Shown one piece after another: positions 35,256 through 44,640 of a stretch of 64,000 nt of DNA. Both the position numbers and the translations under genes were made by a program. A model generated the notes under the pieces. It saw only the letters and a program-made list of their open reading frames with translations, had not been told where the DNA came from and ran no database searches. The stretch spans positions 5,430,001 to 5,494,000 of the forward strand of contig NC_019684.1 of the NCBI RefSeq assembly GCF_000316645.1, written 5' to 3'. How positions within the stretch are numbered: the first letter of the stretch is position 1; each line of letters starts with the position of its first letter. The stretch is from Nostoc sp. PCC 7524 (GTDB taxonomy: Bacteria > Cyanobacteriota > Cyanobacteriia > Cyanobacteriales > Nostocaceae).

Positions 35256-37261
35256 TCAAACCGAGGTGTCATACAGTAGGGACAATCTAGCCATTCTGGT
35301 TGTAATACGGCGTTACAGGTGCGGCAGGTAAGTCCACTTTTACGCTTGGCTTTTAATTCAGCTTCTAAACCTGTGTCTGTGAATGTCACCCGTTCTACTT
35401 CTTCTAGGGTGGTGGAACCTTGGCGAACTAAGTCTAAGCTGTACGCCAGTAGGGTTTTCATGCCTTCTTCTACCGCTACTTCTTTGATGCGTTCTGTGGG
35501 AGCTTCTTCGTTGATTAAAGTTTGCAGGTTTTCAGTCACCCGCATGACTTCATAAACACCACAACGGCCTTTATAGCCGACACCGTTACAGCTGGGACAA
35601 AGCTGATTTTTGGCTTTGGTTTCAGCGATCGCTTCTGGTGGTACAGTATTAGCTTTATAGAAGGTAACGTTGACTTCTTGGGAAGCAGACATCCCATAAC
35701 GTGCTAATTCTTCAGGTGTGGGAGTATAGGGAATGCGACAATCAGAACAAACACGCCGCACTAGACGTTGTGCCAATACCCCAATCAACGAACTAGAAAC
35801 CATGAATGGTTCAATACCCATTTCTCCTAAACGTGCGATCGCACCAGGAGCATCATTGGTGTGTAAAGTAGTTAATACTAAGTGACCAGTCAACGCAGCT
35901 TCAATCGCTGTTTTGGCTGTTTCTTTATCCCGCGTTTCACCCACTAGCAGCACATCGGGATCTTGTCGCAAAAATGCCCGCAAAGCTGTCGCAAAATCTA
36001 AACCTTTTTCCCGAATTACCTGTACTTGTGTAATCCCTGGCAAGCTGTACTCAATGGGATCTTCTACGGTGCTGATATTAATCCCTGGTGAGTTCTTCTC
36101 TGCCAGTGCTGAATATAGTGAAGTTGTTTTACCAGAACCCGTAGGCCCAGTTACCAAAATTAACCCAAAAGGCTTACTTACCATATCTTGGACAATTTGC
36201 AAGGTTTCTGGGTCGGTAATTAACTTATTTAGTCCTAATTGCGTAGAAGAGTTATCTAAAATCCGCAGCACTACCTTTTCCCCGTAGCGACTGGGCAAAG
36301 TATTCACCCGGAAGTCTACTTTGCGTCCCTCGAACATCCGCCGAATCCTTCCGTCTTGGGGTAAACGTCTCTCAGCAATATCCAAGTTAGAGATGATTTT
36401 AAATCTGGCTGTGACGGCGGGAATAATTTTTTTCGGTAGGGGGTCAAAAGCCTCCCGTAATACCCCATCCTTACGAAAGCGAATCCGCAGATTTTCTTCT
36501 TGGGGTTCGACGTGGATATCAGAAACCTTATCGTGCAGAGCTTTAGCTAGGATGCGATTTACAAGGTTGATGACTGGCGCATCCTCTGCACCTTTCATTG
36601 CTGATCCTAAATCAGCCTCCATTTCTTCAGGCGCATCCTGAATATCGAGATTGCCGAGGTTTTCTAAATCCTGATTAATATCTGTAAATTTTTCTTGTTC
36701 TATATGCTTTTGGCGGACAGCCAACTCATCCAAGTATTGGTTGATTAACTGTTGGTAATCCTCCTGAGTAATTACCATGCGCTGTAATGCCAAACCTTGG
36801 GGACGCAAGATCCGGTTGAGGTCATCCGACGCTTCTAAGTTGTCCGGATCAACCATTGCCACTAAAACATAGGGCGGTTTTTGTTCATCATTTCTAGATA
36901 GGGGGACTAAACGATGGCGGCGACAGATATCCACTGGGATGAGGGTTTCTATCAGTTGCCCCACCATCGTATTGCCAAGATTATTGACTTCCGGATCAAG
37001 GAATTCAACACCGTATAGTATCTTCAGTTCAAATAATTGCTGTTTCTTGTACTGCCTGAGAAACTCAGGTGATAATTGTCGTCCAGTGATTGACTCTAGC
37101 ACTTCCGTCAAGGGTCTACCAGACTTGCGACTTTCAATCAGCGCCTGCCTCATTTGGTCGTTATTTACATAGCCAGATTGCACTAGCTTGTTACCAAAAG
37201 GCGAAAACTCGGTTCTTGTAGTGAGTGCGGTACTGCGCCGTTGTGGTGAAGATTGAGTCAT
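35249..37261 (-). CDS. pilB: Type IV pilus assembly ATPase PilB
   Basis: Extension ATPase of type IV pili, 670 residues. The N-terminal part is an MshEN/GspE_N-like domain. The core has GPTGSGKTTSL, EDPIEYSLPGITQV, DPDVLLVGETRD and HLVLTTLHTND, and a tetracysteine zinc site CSDC ... CPSC. After the usual end there is an extra four-cysteine zinc ribbon (CRTC ... CPYC, last 25 residues), not part of the classical enterobacterial or Pseudomonas enzyme. First gene of the pilBTC operon, divergent from grpE. Confidence 0.96.
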   Translation of the reverse strand: MTQSSPQRRSTALTTRTEFSPFGNKLVQSGYVNNDQMRQALIESRKSGRPLTEVLESITGRQLSPEFLRQYKKQQLFELKILYGVEFLDPEVNNLGNTMVGQLIETLIPVDICRRHRLVPLSRNDEQKPPYVLVAMVDPDNLEASDDLNRILRPQGLALQRMVITQEDYQQLINQYLDELAVRQKHIEQEKFTDINQDLENLGNLDIQDAPEEMEADLGSAMKGAEDAPVINLVNRILAKALHDKVSDIHVEPQEENLRIRFRKDGVLREAFDPLPKKIIPAVTARFKIISNLDIAERRLPQDGRIRRMFEGRKVDFRVNTLPSRYGEKVVLRILDNSSTQLGLNKLITDPETLQIVQDMVSKPFGLILVTGPTGSGKTTSLYSALAEKNSPGINISTVEDPIEYSLPGITQVQVIREKGLDFATALRAFLRQDPDVLLVGETRDKETAKTAIEAALTGHLVLTTLHTNDAPGAIARLGEMGIEPFMVSSSLIGVLAQRLVRRVCSDCRIPYTPTPEELARYGMSASQEVNVTFYKANTVPPEAIAETKAKNQLCPSCNGVGYKGRCGVYEVMRVTENLQTLINEEAPTERIKEVAVEEGMKTLLAYSLDLVRQGSTTLEEVERVTFTDTGLEAELKAKRKSGLTCRTCNAVLQPEWLDCPYCMTPRFED

Positions 37262-37624
37262 AGGTGAGCAATGAGTAGGGAAAACCTCTGCTTAGAGTAT
37301 TCCCAACCTGAGTCATATAATTTTCATAGAGACTAAGTAATTTGAGGTAAAAATTTTAAACTTAAACTACGTAGGGGAGTGAGCAGCAGAGGTGTATGGG
37401 TGTAGGGGAGACAATATTTACCTCAATGCCCAATTCGGATAATCGCACCTAGAACATCTACGCTAATCTGTTCACCATTTGTCAAAATAAGATGTCGGTG
37501 ACATCATTTCCAGGGAAATTTCGGCAAAAAAAATCGGCAGCAGTGTACAGCTATCAATTACAACGCTTGTCTACTCTGGCGGAAGAATGCCGTAAACAAC
37601 GCCTGGGATGAGTAGACTTAAATA
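37262..37624. other. Divergent gap between pilB and grpE
   Basis: 363 bases without a gene. No CIRCE element (TTAGCACTC-N9-GAGTGCTAA) and no other clear site is seen; heat-shock control of grpE therefore cannot be read from it. Confidence 0.5.
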
Positions 37625-38371
37625 ATGATGGACGAAAATAAACAGGTAAACAATACAAGCCAGCCATTGGGTGAATCAACAGAGGTAAATCAAGCAATGA
37701 TGAGCGACTCCCAAGCCCCAATCAATTCTCACGAATCTGGCAGCGAGGTTACTGAGCAAGTGGCAGCCCCAACAAATGTACCGGGAGACACTGTACTCAC
37801 AGAAGAAAATAACATCGCTGCACCAGAAACTGCTCAAGTCGATACGGCCGCGTTGACAGAATTGACTCAAAAAATTGAGTTACTTAAAGCGCAACTAGAA
37901 GAACGTAGTACACAATATATGCGGATTGCGGCAGATTTTGAAAATTACCGCAAACGGACGCAAAAAGAAAAAGAGGAATTAGACATACAGGCGAAGCGGA
38001 ACACCATTATGGAGTTGCTGCCTGTAGTCGATAATTTTGAACGGGCCAGAGCGCACCTCAAGCCACAAACTGAAGGTGAGATGACAATTCATAAAAGTTA
38101 TCAAGGGGTTTATAAACAACTCGTGGATTCACTGAAGCGATTGGGTGTATCACCAATGCGTCCTGAAGGTCAGGAGTTCGATCCCAATCTCCATGAAGCA
38201 GTAATGCGGGAACCTACGGATGAACATCCTGAAGGAACAGTGTTAGAAGAGTTAGTGCGCGGATATTACTTGGGCGATCGCGTGCTACGTCATTCTATGG
38301 TCAAAGTGGCTGCTCCAAAGGAAGACGCACCACCTGCACCAGAAAGTCAGCCGAGTCCAGCCGACAGTTAA
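37625..38371 (+). CDS. grpE: GrpE nucleotide exchange factor
   Basis: Co-chaperone that releases ADP from DnaK. 248 residues: a variable acidic N-terminus (1-75), a long coiled coil (about 78-115, with [20 protein letters not shown]), the family core [20 protein letters not shown] and the C-terminal beta-domain ([34 protein letters not shown]). Heads grpE-dnaK-dnaJ. Confidence 0.97.
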   Translation: MMDENKQVNNTSQPLGESTEVNQAMMSDSQAPINSHESGSEVTEQVAAPTNVPGDTVLTEENNIAAPETAQVDTAALTELTQKIELLKAQLEERSTQYMRIAADFENYRKRTQKEKEELDIQAKRNTIMELLPVVDNFERARAHLKPQTEGEMTIHKSYQGVYKQLVDSLKRLGVSPMRPEGQEFDPNLHEAVMREPTDEHPEGTVLEELVRGYYLGDRVLRHSMVKVAAPKEDAPPAPESQPSPADS

Positions 38372-38381
38372 GCTGTCTACA

Positions 38382-38427
38382 GCTCGCCTCGCTGACCAAT
38401 AGTGCCTAGGTCATAGCAGAGGCGAGC
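38382..38427 (+). other. Hairpin after grpE
   Basis: GCTCGCCTC (38382-38390) and GAGGCGAGC (38419-38427) form a perfect 9-bp stem 10 bases after the stop. There is no T-run; it may stabilise or process the mRNA. An STRR array follows at 38446-38476. Confidence 0.4.
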
Positions 38428-38445
38428 ATTGCTAGGGATGGGAAG

Positions 38446-38476
38446 GGACTGGCGACTGGGGATTGGGTATTGGGGA
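38446..38476. repeat. STRR array (GGGACTG/GGGATTG type)
   Basis: Imperfect heptamers in the 253-base gap between grpE and dnaK. Confidence 0.6.
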
Positions 38477-38624
38477 GGTAGTGCATTGGGAGGGTTTCCC
38501 GACTTGTAGCAACTGCCGTCATTGGGGAAAATTTTTCTTCCCTACACCCCCTAAACCCCTACTTTCTACCTCAAGGTCGTCCGCGTAACATTCCGGCAAC
38601 AGCACTCAGTAAAAATACTTTAAT

Positions 38625-40586
38625 ATGGGAAAAGTTATTGGAATCGACTTAGGCACTACAAATAGTTGTGTTGCAGTTTTGGAAGGTGGTCAACCAATAG
38701 TGATCGCTAGCTCCGAAGGCGGACGAACTACACCGAGTATTGTAGGCTTTGGTAAAAGTGGCGATCGCTTAGTCGGTCAATTAGCAAAACGCCAAGGTGT
38801 CACGAATGCGGAAAACACGATTTATAGTATTAAACGATTCATCGGGCGGCGTTGGGAGGATACAGCTACAGAGCGCGATCGTGTACCTTATAGCTGTGTA
38901 AAAGGTCGAGACGATACCGTTGATGTGCAAATTCGTGGACGCAACTTCACACCGCAAGAAATATCCGCCATGATCCTGCAAAAGCTCAAACAGGATGCGG
39001 AAAACTTTTTAGGTGAAGCTGTCACGCAAGCAGTAATTACCGTACCAGCATATTTCACTGATGCCCAACGACAAGCTACTAAAGATGCTGGCACCATTGC
39101 TGGGTTAGAAGTTTTACGAATTATTAATGAACCTACAGCTGCTGCTTTAGCCTTTGGCTTAGATAAGCAAGACCAAGAGCAGCTGATTTTGGTTTTTGAC
39201 TTAGGCGGCGGCACCTTTGATGTCTCTATCTTGCAATTAGGAGATGGAGTTTTTGAAGTCAAAGCTACTAGCGGCAACAACCAACTCGGCGGCGACGATT
39301 TTGATGGTTGTATCGTCAATTGGATGATTGAACGCTTCCAACAGCAAGAAAAAATCGACCTTGCCCAAGATAAAATGGCACTGCAACGCCTGCGAGAAGC
39401 AGCAGAAAAAGCCAAAATCGAACTCTCCAGTATGGCAAGTACCTCGATTAACTTGCCTTTTATTACATCTGATGAAACTGGGCCGAAACATCTAGAGATG
39501 GAACTGAGCCGTTCTAAATTTGAAGAATTGGTAGGGCATTTAATCGAAGCCACTATCGAACCGATGATTCAAGCCCTCAAAGATGCAGACCTGAAACCAC
39601 AAGACATCAACCGCATGATTTTAGTAGGTGGTTCTACCCGCATTCCTGCCGTGCAGAACGCCTTGATGAAGTTTTTTAACGGCAAAACCCCTGACCGTTC
39701 CGTTAACCCTGATGAAGCTGTGGCTTTAGGTGCAGCGATTCAAGCTGGAGTTCTGGGTGGCGAAGTAGATAATCTGCTGCTGTTGGATGTTACACCCCTA
39801 TCCTTGGGAATTGAAACCTTGGGAGAAGTATTCACCAAAATTATTGAACGCAACACGACAATTCCTACTAGTAAATCTCAAGTATTTTCTACTGCCGTTG
39901 ATGGGCAAACTTCAGTAGAAATTCACGTTCTTCAAGGTGAACGAGCAATGGCGCGAGATAATAAGAGTCTCGGCAAGTTTCTGTTAGCAGGAATCCCCCC
40001 AGCCCCCCGTGGTGTACCGCAAATTGAAGTATCTTTTGAAATTGATGTTAATGGTATTCTCAAAGTTGCTGCCCAAGATAAAGGCACAGGTAGAGAACAG
40101 AGTATTAGGATTACTAATACTGGTGGTTTGAGTAACAATGAAGTAGAACGGATGCGTCAAGAAGCCGAAGTGTTTGCGGATGAAGATAGAAGGCGCAAAG
40201 AATTAGTTGAACTGAAAAACCAAGCAGATAATCTATTATTCAGTTACGAATCCACCTTAAAAGACAATGGCGAATTAATCGGTGAGCAGATGAAAGTTTT
40301 AGCCAACGAAAAAGTCGCTCTCCTCCAAAGTATTATGACTAATCCCGCCATTTCCCTGAAAGAATTTCAACAATGCTTAGAAGATTTCCAACAAACTCTA
40401 TTTGCTATTGGTGCAAATGTTTATCAACGAGCTTCTGACCAAAATGGTGATGACATTGACTTGGGTGTAGATAGTTCTTTGGCAACAGGATTAGAATCTC
40501 CCATAAGTGGCACCTTAATTCCGCAATTTAATTTTGATTTTGATGAAGAAAGTACAGCACAAGCTGATTATGAAGCGATAGATTAG
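38625..40586 (+). CDS. dnaK: Chaperone DnaK (Hsp70)
   Basis: ATP-dependent Hsp70, 653 residues. The ATPase domain has [27 protein letters not shown] and [12 protein letters not shown]. The substrate-binding domain contains [17 protein letters not shown] and [20 protein letters not shown]. The C-terminal lid is present, with an acidic tail ending [14 protein letters not shown] instead of the classic EEVD-like or VEVKDDK tail. Cyanobacteria hold several dnaK paralogues; linkage to grpE and dnaJ suggests this is the main DnaK2 type, which is inference. Confidence 0.98.
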   Translation: MGKVIGIDLGTTNSCVAVLEGGQPIVIASSEGGRTTPSIVGFGKSGDRLVGQLAKRQGVTNAENTIYSIKRFIGRRWEDTATERDRVPYSCVKGRDDTVDVQIRGRNFTPQEISAMILQKLKQDAENFLGEAVTQAVITVPAYFTDAQRQATKDAGTIAGLEVLRIINEPTAAALAFGLDKQDQEQLILVFDLGGGTFDVSILQLGDGVFEVKATSGNNQLGGDDFDGCIVNWMIERFQQQEKIDLAQDKMALQRLREAAEKAKIELSSMASTSINLPFITSDETGPKHLEMELSRSKFEELVGHLIEATIEPMIQALKDADLKPQDINRMILVGGSTRIPAVQNALMKFFNGKTPDRSVNPDEAVALGAAIQAGVLGGEVDNLLLLDVTPLSLGIETLGEVFTKIIERNTTIPTSKSQVFSTAVDGQTSVEIHVLQGERAMARDNKSLGKFLLAGIPPAPRGVPQIEVSFEIDVNGILKVAAQDKGTGREQSIRITNTGGLSNNEVERMRQEAEVFADEDRRRKELVELKNQADNLLFSYESTLKDNGELIGEQMKVLANEKVALLQSIMTNPAISLKEFQQCLEDFQQTLFAIGANVYQRASDQNGDDIDLGVDSSLATGLESPISGTLIPQFNFDFDEESTAQADYEAID

Positions 40587-41057
40587 AGATTAGGCATATA
40601 AATTCAAAATTCAAAATTGAATAACTTCTGACTTTTCCCCTCTGCTCCCCTGCTCCCCTGCTCCCCTGCTTCTTCCCAATCCCCAATCCCCAACAAGGGG
40701 GGTTTTCCACACCTAATAGTGCGGCTAGCCCCTCTAGTTGATAAGCGGGGCTTTCGTCTGCTACGTAGCACAATTGTAAAAGAGACAGCCGATTCGGAAG
40801 TGAGAGGTTTAAGGTTATGCTGCCTCTGTTCCCAACTTCGGTGGCTTTTTTCGTTTTCCAGGAGCAAAGCACCTATTGCTTGCAACTTGCTGGTGATCTT
40901 TAGTAAAAGAGAACAAGGTAAAATCGATTATTACAATAAATTAACTTTTACCTTTTGCTGAACCTCTGGCAAGCCAACCCTGTAGTGTGTAATGCCTAGC
41001 CTCCGGTAACGGCTTACGCCGAACTGCTTTCTTCCCCCCTACTTTTACCTTTGCTAT
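40587..41057. other. dnaK-dnaJ gap with repeats
   Basis: 471 bases without a gene. It has an octamer array of CTGCTCCC (three copies, 40642-40668), an STRR stretch (40674-40694), a possible hairpin AGCCCC...GGGGCT (40737-40760) and a short palindromic repeat (GGTAACGGCTTACGCC near 41003). Confidence 0.6.
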
Positions 41058-42185
41058 ATGGCCCGCGACTATTATGAAATTCTGGGCGTCTCTCGTGACG
41101 CAGACAAAGAAGAAATCAAACAAGCATACCGCCGTTTAGCCCGGAAGTATCACCCAGATGTGAACAAAGAACCGGGAGCGGAAGAACGCTTTAAGGAAAT
41201 TAACCGTGCTTATGAAATCCTTTCTGAGCCGGAAACTAGAGAGCGTTATAACCGTTTTGGTGAAGCTGGTGTCTCTGGTGGTGCTGGTGTTGGCTTCCAA
41301 GATATGAGCGATATGGGCGGTTTTGCCGATATCTTTGAAAGTATTTTTAGTGGGTTTGCTGGTGGTATGGGCGGCCCAACGCAAAGACGGCGTAGCGGGC
41401 CGGCGCGAGGTGATGATTTACGGCTAGACCTGAAGTTAGACTTTCGAGAAGCTGTATTTGGTGGTGAAAAAGAAATTCGGATTTCCCATCTAGAAACCTG
41501 TGAAGCTTGTAGTGGTTCGGGAGCAAAACCAGGGACTCGTCCCCGCACTTGTTCGACTTGTAGCGGTTCTGGTCAGGTGCGTCGGGTTACTAGAACGCCT
41601 TTTGGTAGTTTCACTCAGGTATCAACTTGTCCTACCTGTAATGGTACGGGCATGGTGATTGAAGATAAGTGTGATGCTTGTGATGGTAAGGGTACAAATC
41701 AAGTTACCAAGAAACTGAAAATTACCATTCCCGCAGGTGTGGACAATGGTACGCGCTTACGTATATCCCAGGAAGGCGATGCTGGTCAACGTGGTGGACC
41801 CCCTGGAGATTTGTATGTCTATTTGTTTGTCAATGAGGATGAAGAATTCCAGCGAGATGGTATTAACATTCTCTCGGAAATCAAAGTTAGCTACTTGCAA
41901 GCGATTTTAGGTTGTCGTTTGGAGGTAGACACGGTAGATGGTTTAGTGGAATTAATTATTCCTGCCGGGACTCAGCCCAATACAGTGATGAAGTTGGAAA
42001 ATCGTGGCGTACCGCGCTTAGGCAACCCCGTCAGTCGGGGCGATCATCTATTAACAGTATTAATTGATATTCCAACTAAGGTGACACCAGATGAGAGAGA
42101 ATTGTTGGAGAAGCTAGCTAAAATTAAAGGAGACCGTACTGGTAAAGGTGGTCTAGAAGGATTCTTGGGAAATCTGTTTAAATAA
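41058..42185 (+). CDS. dnaJ: Chaperone DnaJ (Hsp40, type A)
   Basis: Co-chaperone that delivers clients to DnaK and triggers ATP hydrolysis. 375 residues: J domain with [20 protein letters not shown] and the HPD triad (KYHPDVN), a Gly-rich linker (about 70-115), four CxxCxGxG zinc motifs ([32 protein letters not shown]) and the C-terminal client-binding domain. Its TAA overlaps the next ATG (TAATG). Confidence 0.98.
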   Translation: MARDYYEILGVSRDADKEEIKQAYRRLARKYHPDVNKEPGAEERFKEINRAYEILSEPETRERYNRFGEAGVSGGAGVGFQDMSDMGGFADIFESIFSGFAGGMGGPTQRRRSGPARGDDLRLDLKLDFREAVFGGEKEIRISHLETCEACSGSGAKPGTRPRTCSTCSGSGQVRRVTRTPFGSFTQVSTCPTCNGTGMVIEDKCDACDGKGTNQVTKKLKITIPAGVDNGTRLRISQEGDAGQRGGPPGDLYVYLFVNEDEEFQRDGINILSEIKVSYLQAILGCRLEVDTVDGLVELIIPAGTQPNTVMKLENRGVPRLGNPVSRGDHLLTVLIDIPTKVTPDERELLEKLAKIKGDRTGKGGLEGFLGNLFK

Positions 42186-42442
42186 TGACGCTCTCTTCTC
42201 TATTAACACCGGATGCTCAACTGGACTTGCGGGGTACTCCTTGCCCGATTAATTTTGTGCGGACAAAACTCCGTCTGGAGCAAATGCCCCCAGGAGCATT
42301 GCTAGAAGTATGGTTAGACCCCGGAGAGCCAATTGAGCAAGTTCCTGATAGCTTGACAATGGCAGGTTATCAGGTAGAAGAAATTACCGACTGCTCTGGC
42401 TATTTCTCTTTGTTAATTCGCCGTCCTGTGGCTGCCTCATGA
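42185..42442 (+). CDS. TusA/SirA-like sulfurtransferase family protein
   Basis: 85 residues with LDLRGTPCPINFVRTKLRLEQ: the CPxP-type motif with Cys near position 20 matches the TusA family of sulfur carriers, and the C-terminal SGYFSLLIRR is typical. Coupled by overlapping start/stop to dnaJ and by a 4-base overlap (ATGA) to rsgA, so it is very likely co-translated. Its specific acceptor (tRNA thiolation or another route) is not known. Confidence 0.9.
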   Translation: MTLSSLLTPDAQLDLRGTPCPINFVRTKLRLEQMPPGALLEVWLDPGEPIEQVPDSLTMAGYQVEEITDCSGYFSLLIRRPVAAS

Positions 42443-43557
42443 GATTTGATGCTACTGAACAGTTAGTAGGTACGGTGTTAGCCGTGCAGGCGAATTTTTA
42501 CAAGGTACAGCTAGATCAAGAGGAGGGGGAGATAGGGAAGATGAGGGAGATGGGGGAGATGAGGGAGCAAAATCCTCCTCATCTTCCTCATCCTCCTCAT
42601 CCTTTCCTCCTGTGTACTCGCAGAACGCGCTTGAAAAAAATTGGGCAGCAGGTGATGGTTGGCGATCGCGTGGTCGTAGAAGAGCCAGATTGGTCTGGAG
42701 GACGGGGGGCGATCGCAGAGGTTTTATCTCGTCAAACCCAGCTAGACCGACCGCCAATCGCCAATGCTAACCAAATTATGTTAGTTTTTGCGGTGGCTGA
42801 TCCGCCCCTAGAACCTTTCCAACTCAGTCGATTTCTGATTAAGGCTGAGTCTACTGGTCTAGATGTGGTTTTGTGTTTGAATAAGAGTGATTTAGTTTCC
42901 CCAGATGAAAAGCAAGAAATTAGCGATCGCCTATTAGCTTGGGGCTATCAACCGCTATTTATTAGCGTTAAAAATGAAATCAATATTGACCAAGTAGCTA
43001 AGGATCTCAACCATAAAATTACTGTTGTTGCCGGTCCTTCTGGCGTAGGGAAATCTAGCTTAATTAATGCGCTAATTCCCGACATTAACCTGCGCGTGGG
43101 AGAAGTTTCCGGAAAATTAGCCCGTGGTCGTCATACTACCCGCCATGTAGAATTATTTGAGTTACCCAGTGGTGGTTTACTGGCGGATACTCCGGGTTTT
43201 AATCAACCTGATGTAGATTGTAGTCCAGAAGAGTTAGTGTATTATTTCCCAGAAGCTAGAGAACGCCTTGCTGTTGCTAGCTGTCGGTTTAATGATTGTC
43301 TGCATCGAGATGAACCCGATTGTGTTGTGCGGGGTGAGTGGGAACGCTATGAACATTATGTAGATTTTTTGGATGAAGCGATCGCTCGGCAAACTCAACT
43401 TAACCAACAGGCTGATCCAGAATCTACCTTAAAGCGCAAAACCAAAGGCAAAGGTCAAAACCAATACGAACCAAAACTGGAAAGCAAAAAATATCGTCGG
43501 ACTTCTCGACGTACCCAAGTGCAAGCTTTACAAGATTTGTACCAAGAAGACGATTGA
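42439..43557 (+). CDS. rsgA: Ribosome small subunit-dependent GTPase RsgA
   Basis: Circularly permuted GTPase that checks late 30S maturation. 372 residues: an N-terminal OB fold (GTVLAVQANFYKVQLD), then G4 LCLNKSD ahead of G1 VVAGPSGVGKSSLINAL and G3 ADTPGFNQPD, the permuted order, and a zinc domain with CRFNDCLHRDEPDC. Residues about 27-56 are a low-complexity Met/Glu then Pro/His insertion inside the OB fold, encoded by short DNA repeats. Ends in a basic tail (RTSRRTQVQALQDL). Confidence 0.95.
   Translation: MRFDATEQLVGTVLAVQANFYKVQLDQEEGEIGKMREMGEMREQNPPHLPHPPHPFLLCTRRTRLKKIGQQVMVGDRVVVEEPDWSGGRGAIAEVLSRQTQLDRPPIANANQIMLVFAVADPPLEPFQLSRFLIKAESTGLDVVLCLNKSDLVSPDEKQEISDRLLAWGYQPLFISVKNEINIDQVAKDLNHKITVVAGPSGVGKSSLINALIPDINLRVGEVSGKLARGRHTTRHVELFELPSGGLLADTPGFNQPDVDCSPEELVYYFPEARERLAVASCRFNDCLHRDEPDCVVRGEWERYEHYVDFLDEAIARQTQLNQQADPESTLKRKTKGKGQNQYEPKLESKKYRRTSRRTQVQALQDLYQEDD
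42520..42609. repeat. In-frame heptamer-like repeat inside rsgA
   Basis: Purine-rich units (GATGAGGGAGATGGG type) are followed by pyrimidine-rich units (CCTCATCTTCCTCATCC type). The two halves are roughly inverted and could pair as a hairpin. The insertion keeps the frame. Confidence 0.7.
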
Positions 43558-43980
43558 AGAAGGCAGAAGGCAGGAGGCAGAGGGCAGAAGGTTTCGTACC
43601 CTGCGGGAAGCTGACGCAACAGAAGGAGATTCAAACCCCACCTGAACGAGAGCCACCAAATTGAAAATTTGGTGGGGGTCTTAAACCCTTGCTCCCTCCG
43701 GTCGCGCAGATGGTTCGGGCGATCAGGGAAGGGATAAATCCCTTCTGCCCTCTGCCCTCTGCCCTCTACCTTTCTTTGATAAATAAATAATTAAAAGTTT
43801 GTAGTGTTCGCGTAACATTTCGCAGGGGTACAAAGAAATGGCTAGAGCCTGTTAATTTTTATAATTTCATATTACTTAATATATTTTGATTTATTGCCAC
43901 TGACTTACTTAAGTAATTAAAAAATATTACAATTGATAATTGCTAATTACTCAGATAAATCTAAAATTCATATTTAATAT
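43558..43980. repeat. Inverted heptamer arrays with a nested palindrome
   Basis: This gene-free 423-base gap starts with GGCAGAA/GGCAGAG heptamers (43561-43589) and has the inverted TTCTGCCCTCTGCCC arrays at about 43741-43770. Between them is a perfect palindrome, CCACCAAATT (43653-43662) and AATTTGGTGG (43666-43675). The layout is that of a composite repeat element. The last 200 bases are plain AT-rich sequence. Confidence 0.7.
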
Positions 43981-44508
43981 ATGACTAACCTTACTAGCTT
44001 AGAATATATTCCCTACATTGATGAAAACGGTCAATTACCAGAATATTTGCAGGGAAAAATCGGAGTATATGCTATTTTTAATCAAGAAAAAATACTGCAA
44101 TTTGTTGGCTATTCTCGTGATGTTTATTTAAGCCTCAGACAGCATTTAGTTCGTCAAGTACAACAATGTTATTGGGTGAAAGTGCAAACTATTGAGCGTC
44201 CTAGCCGTACAGTTTTAGAAAATATAGAGAATGCTTGGATTACTGAAAATGGAAGTATTCCCTTGGGAAATGGGGAAAATAAGGAACAATGGACACAACC
44301 CATTAATGTTAAAACTCTCATGACACCTGAAGAACAGGCAAGGTATCAAAATCCAGCTATTGATGAGTTAGCACAAATAGCCATTCTGAAAAATGTAGCT
44401 CGGCGAATAGAAGCAGAAATTTTCCAAGTTTTAGAAACTCGTGGTTTGCAAACACAAATGCGCTTTAATCCTAAATTAAAAGAGGAAGGATTACTTGATT
44501 TGAAGTGA
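43981..44508 (+). CDS. GIY-YIG nuclease family protein
   Basis: 175 residues. KIGVYAIFNQEKILQFVGYS has the Gly-Val-Tyr ... Phe-Val-Gly form of the GIY-YIG motif, followed by RDVYLSLRQHL with the conserved Arg. The C-terminal half is helical (EQARYQNPAIDELAQIAILK). Typical of a small cyanobacterial group; the biological role is unknown. It is different from the broken GIY-YIG gene at 13685. Confidence 0.8.
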   Translation: MTNLTSLEYIPYIDENGQLPEYLQGKIGVYAIFNQEKILQFVGYSRDVYLSLRQHLVRQVQQCYWVKVQTIERPSRTVLENIENAWITENGSIPLGNGENKEQWTQPINVKTLMTPEEQARYQNPAIDELAQIAILKNVARRIEAEIFQVLETRGLQTQMRFNPKLKEEGLLDLK

Positions 44509-44640
44509 AGTACCACCACTCACAGGGATTATATATCGGAACAATATGACAGCTAACAATATATCTGAAAACATAAACTATACTTGGGAGAGTCTGTATT
44601 AGAAAATTCAATACACCTTGTAAGTAGCCACAGGGTTTCC

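Noticed and set aside
38372..38624. CIRCE/HrcA operator before dnaK
   Set aside because: Only an AGCACTC half-like string is present near 38601; the inverted GAGTGCT arm at N9 is missing.
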